From NCBI GenBank assembly GCA_036005805.1, contig DASYQE010000348.1, positions 1 through 7,069 of the forward strand: a stretch of DNA of 7,069 bases. The letters are read 5' to 3'. Source of the DNA: DASRAU01 sp036005805 (GTDB lineage: Bacteria; Acidobacteriota; Polarisedimenticolia; Gp22-AA2). The translations under genes were made by a program, and so were the position numbers. The notes under the pieces were generated by a model. It did no database searches and was not told the origin of the DNA. It saw only the letters and a list, made by a program, of their open reading frames with translations. Below are positions 5,399 to 7,069 of the stretch, piece after piece; position 1 is the stretch's first letter, and each line of letters starts with the position of its first letter.

Positions 5399-6709
5399 TC
5401 AGAACGCGGAGTCCGCCGACCGCGTCGCCCGTTTCACCAGCGCATACACCGGGGCGCCGCCGAAAAGAAGCAGGCTGCCCCAGACGACGGCCTCGCGGCC
5501 TGCTCCGACGAAGGCCCAGAGGGAATAGAGGATGGCGGTCGCGGCCACGCCGGCGTGCAGCGGGACGAGCGTCGCCCCGCCGTGGCGCTCGCGCAGCGTC
5601 AGGGCCAGCCCGGCCAGCGCCGACAGCAGGTAGGGGAGAAGGCACGTGAAGGTCGCGAGCAGGATCGCGAAGTTGAAGAGCGGCACGAGCGCGCGGGTGA
5701 AGTTCATCGCGATGAGGACGGTGACGAGGACGCTCGAAAGCAGCATCCCGGCGAGCGGCGTGCCGTTGGACGACAGGCGCGCGAACATCGCGGGGAACAG
5801 GCCGTCGCGCGCCGCGGCGAGCGGGATCACGCCCTGCAGCAGGATCCAGCCGTTGAGCGCGCCGAAGCAGGAGACCACCGCTCCCGCCGCGACGACGTCC
5901 CCGGCCCATGGTCTCCACATCAGCGCGGCGGCCTCGGCGAAGGGCGCCGTGCTTCCCGCCAGCCGCGCGGGATCCATGACGCCCATGACGGCGGTCGTGC
6001 TGGCGATGTAGAGAATCGCCGTCGCGACGGTGCCGATCACCGTGGCGCGGGGGATGGTGCGGCGCGGCTCGCGCACGTCGTCTGCCGGGATGGTGGCCGA
6101 CTCGAGACCGAGGAAGGCCCACAGGGTCAGCGTCACCGCCGCGGTGGTCGAGCCGATCGGGTGGCCGGCGATGTCGGCCGCCGGCTCGAGGTTGGCGGCG
6201 TCGAAGTGGGCGAGCCCGAAGAGCGCGATGGCGACGAGCGGCAGGACCTTCAGAACGGTCGTGACCACCTGCATCCGTCCCCCGGAGCGCACGCCGAGCG
6301 CGTTGACGCCGGTGAGGAACCAGACCACGCCGAGGGAAGCGAGAGCCGCGGCCGCCCGGTCGGTCGCGAGCGCAGGCATGAAGCGGGTCAGGTAGCTCAC
6401 GAGCGCCACCGCGAGGGCCGCGTTGGTGGCCAGGATCGAGATCCAGTAGCCCCAGCCGACGAGAAAGCCGGTGAAGTCGCCGAAGACCGCGCGCGTGTAG
6501 GCGTAGGGTCCTCCCGCCGCGGGCAGGCGGCGGGCAAGCTGGCAGAAGACCAGCGCCAGCGCCACCGCGCCGGCCGACGAGAGGATCCACCCGGCGAGGC
6601 TGATCCGCCCGTAGGGGGCGAGCGACGACGGCAGCAGGAAGATCCCCGAGCCGATCATGTTGCCGGCGACGAGCGACACGCACGTCCACAAGCCGAGACC
6701 GCGCTTCAC
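5399..6709 (-). CDS. AdiC-like APC-superfamily amino-acid transporter
   Basis: 436-residue inner-membrane carrier with about 12 predicted membrane helices, close to the 445 residues of E. coli AdiC (arginine/agmatine antiporter). Helix 1 carries GNMIGSGIF (16-24), the broken-helix motif that binds the substrate's carboxylate and amine. Residues matching AdiC positions at a constant offset of five are Ser21 (S26), Tyr88 (Y93), Asn96 (N101), Trp197 (W202), Glu203 (E208, the proposed proton sensor) and Trp288 (W293, which stacks on the guanidinium); AdiC numbers are from memory. The segment TLTLWAFLGLESATIPADDV (193-212) is typical of the family. AdiC Ala96, Cys97 and Met104 are replaced (Ser91, Ile92, Leu99), so the substrate may differ. 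The GTG start at 6709 overlaps the upstream stop (GTGA) and has GAGG at 6717-6720. An ATG at 6808 would add 33 Arg-rich residues inside the upstream gene and is rejected. It is co-transcribed with the alpha/beta hydrolase gene. No decarboxylase gene is in view, so a classical acid-resistance pair is not shown. Confidence 0.88.
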   Translation of the reverse strand: MKRGLGLWTCVSLVAGNMIGSGIFLLPSSLAPYGRISLAGWILSSAGAVALALVFCQLARRLPAAGGPYAYTRAVFGDFTGFLVGWGYWISILATNAALAVALVSYLTRFMPALATDRAAAALASLGVVWFLTGVNALGVRSGGRMQVVTTVLKVLPLVAIALFGLAHFDAANLEPAADIAGHPIGSTTAAVTLTLWAFLGLESATIPADDVREPRRTIPRATVIGTVATAILYIASTTAVMGVMDPARLAGSTAPFAEAAALMWRPWAGDVVAAGAVVSCFGALNGWILLQGVIPLAAARDGLFPAMFARLSSNGTPLAGMLLSSVLVTVLIAMNFTRALVPLFNFAILLATFTCLLPYLLSALAGLALTLRERHGGATLVPLHAGVAATAILYSLWAFVGAGREAVVWGSLLLFGGAPVYALVKRATRSADSAF

Positions 6710-6720
6710 CGCGTCGCCTC
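6706..6720 (-). promoter_or_regulatory. GTGA start/stop overlap and ribosome-binding site of the transporter
   Basis: The hydrolase stop TGA (6708-6706) overlaps the transporter GTG (6709-6707). GAGG at 6720-6717, inside the end of the hydrolase gene, is spaced seven bases before the GTG. This arrangement indicates translational coupling and decides the transporter start. Confidence 0.75.
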
Positions 6721-7069
6721 GTCGATCCACGCGTCGAGCCGATCGGCGATCGGGTGAGCCTGGGTCACGACGGCGAAGTGGCCGGCCGGCCGCTCCTCGG
6801 TGTGGCATCCGGCCTCACGCGCCCGGGTCAGGTCGCCCCGGTAGGCGTCGCTGAGGCGGAGATAGAAGCAGGGCCGCGGATGCCAGGTCGAAGCGACGGG
6901 AATCCGCTCTTCGTAGACCGCCAGCGGTAGCGGCCGCAGCTCGGCCACGAGCGACCGCCTGAGGCCGGCCTCGGGAATGGCGCCGGCGAGATCGGCGTCG
7001 GTCCAGACCGGCAGCAGGCCGTCCTTCGCCGCGTGCCGGAAGTCGTCCGCTTCCGCCGGGGTGCCGAAC
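6706..7069 (-). CDS. Alpha/beta-hydrolase C-terminal part, 5' end beyond the window
   Basis: The last 121 codons of a gene entering from the right edge; the frame is open to position 7068. The visible part looks like the lid-to-C-terminus section of a small soluble alpha/beta-fold hydrolase: DDFRHAAKDGLLPVWTDADL, then AELRPLPLAVYEERIPV (a conserved segment of this group), a strand PCFYLRLSDAY, and RPAGHFAVVTQAHPIADRLD, where the His of GHF fits the catalytic histidine. The nucleophile elbow (GxSxG) and N-terminal strands are outside the window, so activity and substrate class cannot be judged. An internal GTG at 6948 is not the real start because the frame upstream is coding-like and continuous. 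It overlaps the transporter start by four bases and is in the same operon. Confidence 0.75.
   Translation of the reverse strand, partial: FGTPAEADDFRHAAKDGLLPVWTDADLAGAIPEAGLRRSLVAELRPLPLAVYEERIPVASTWHPRPCFYLRLSDAYRGDLTRAREAGCHTEERPAGHFAVVTQAHPIADRLDAWIDEATR

Noticed and set aside
5303..6757. Plus-strand frame of 484 codons
   Set aside because: It is a charge-rich (Glu/Arg/Gly) shadow of the transporter gene; hydrophobic helices read backwards give this composition.
6710..6808. Upstream extension of the transporter to an ATG at 6808
   Set aside because: The 33 added residues are Arg-rich, unlike any transporter N terminus, and lie wholly within the coding sequence of the hydrolase; the GTGA overlap with a Shine-Dalgarno is a better start.
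1..7069. tRNA, rRNA, CRISPR array, insertion sequence or prophage signatures
   Set aside because: No cloverleaf, regularly spaced repeat, transposase or phage-like gene was seen on either strand.

Overview
This 7.1 kb GC-rich window holds seven protein-coding genes. Six are on the minus strand and one is on the plus strand. No RNA gene, mobile element, CRISPR array or long repeat is visible. The base composition, the many Sec signal peptides and a matrixin-type secreted protease with a Cys-rich tail suggest a GC-rich soil-type Gram-negative bacterium, such as an Acidobacteriota or myxobacterial relative. That placement is an impression from gene style and cannot be proven from this window.

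Left region (1-2613, minus). A guanidine-modifying enzyme of the dimethylargininase/arginine-deiminase fold (1720-2613) is followed 41 bases downstream by a secreted alpha-amino acid ester hydrolase (1-1678). The hydrolase runs off the left edge. The pair is probably one transcript. The hydrolase keeps the triad and the substrate-amine carboxylate cluster of its family at the spacing I recall for the Xanthomonas enzyme.

Middle (2614-3908). A 77-base divergent gap leads into a plus-strand exported TPR-repeat protein (2691-3812). Two strong GC-rich hairpins (3816-3852 and 3866-3900) fill most of the space between this gene and the convergent protease gene. They probably end transcription from both sides.

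Secreted pair (3909-5340, minus). A promoter with a perfect TTGACA -35 box and a 17-base spacer, then a 5' leader with a perfect 9-bp hairpin, precede a small exported protein of unknown function (4738-5244). Its TAG stop is fused to the AGGAGG ribosome-binding site of a prodomain-less matrixin-like zinc protease (3909-4727). The two are expected to be made together and exported together. This is the best candidate for an undescribed two-protein system in the window.

Right region (5399-7069, minus). The C-terminal part of an alpha/beta hydrolase (6706 to beyond the edge) overlaps by GTGA an AdiC-like APC-family amino-acid transporter (5399-6709). The overlap fixes the transporter start at a GTG codon. 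Guanidino or amino-acid chemistry appears in three places (DDAH-like enzyme, ester hydrolase, AdiC-like carrier), but these lie in separate transcription units and a shared pathway is only a hypothesis.
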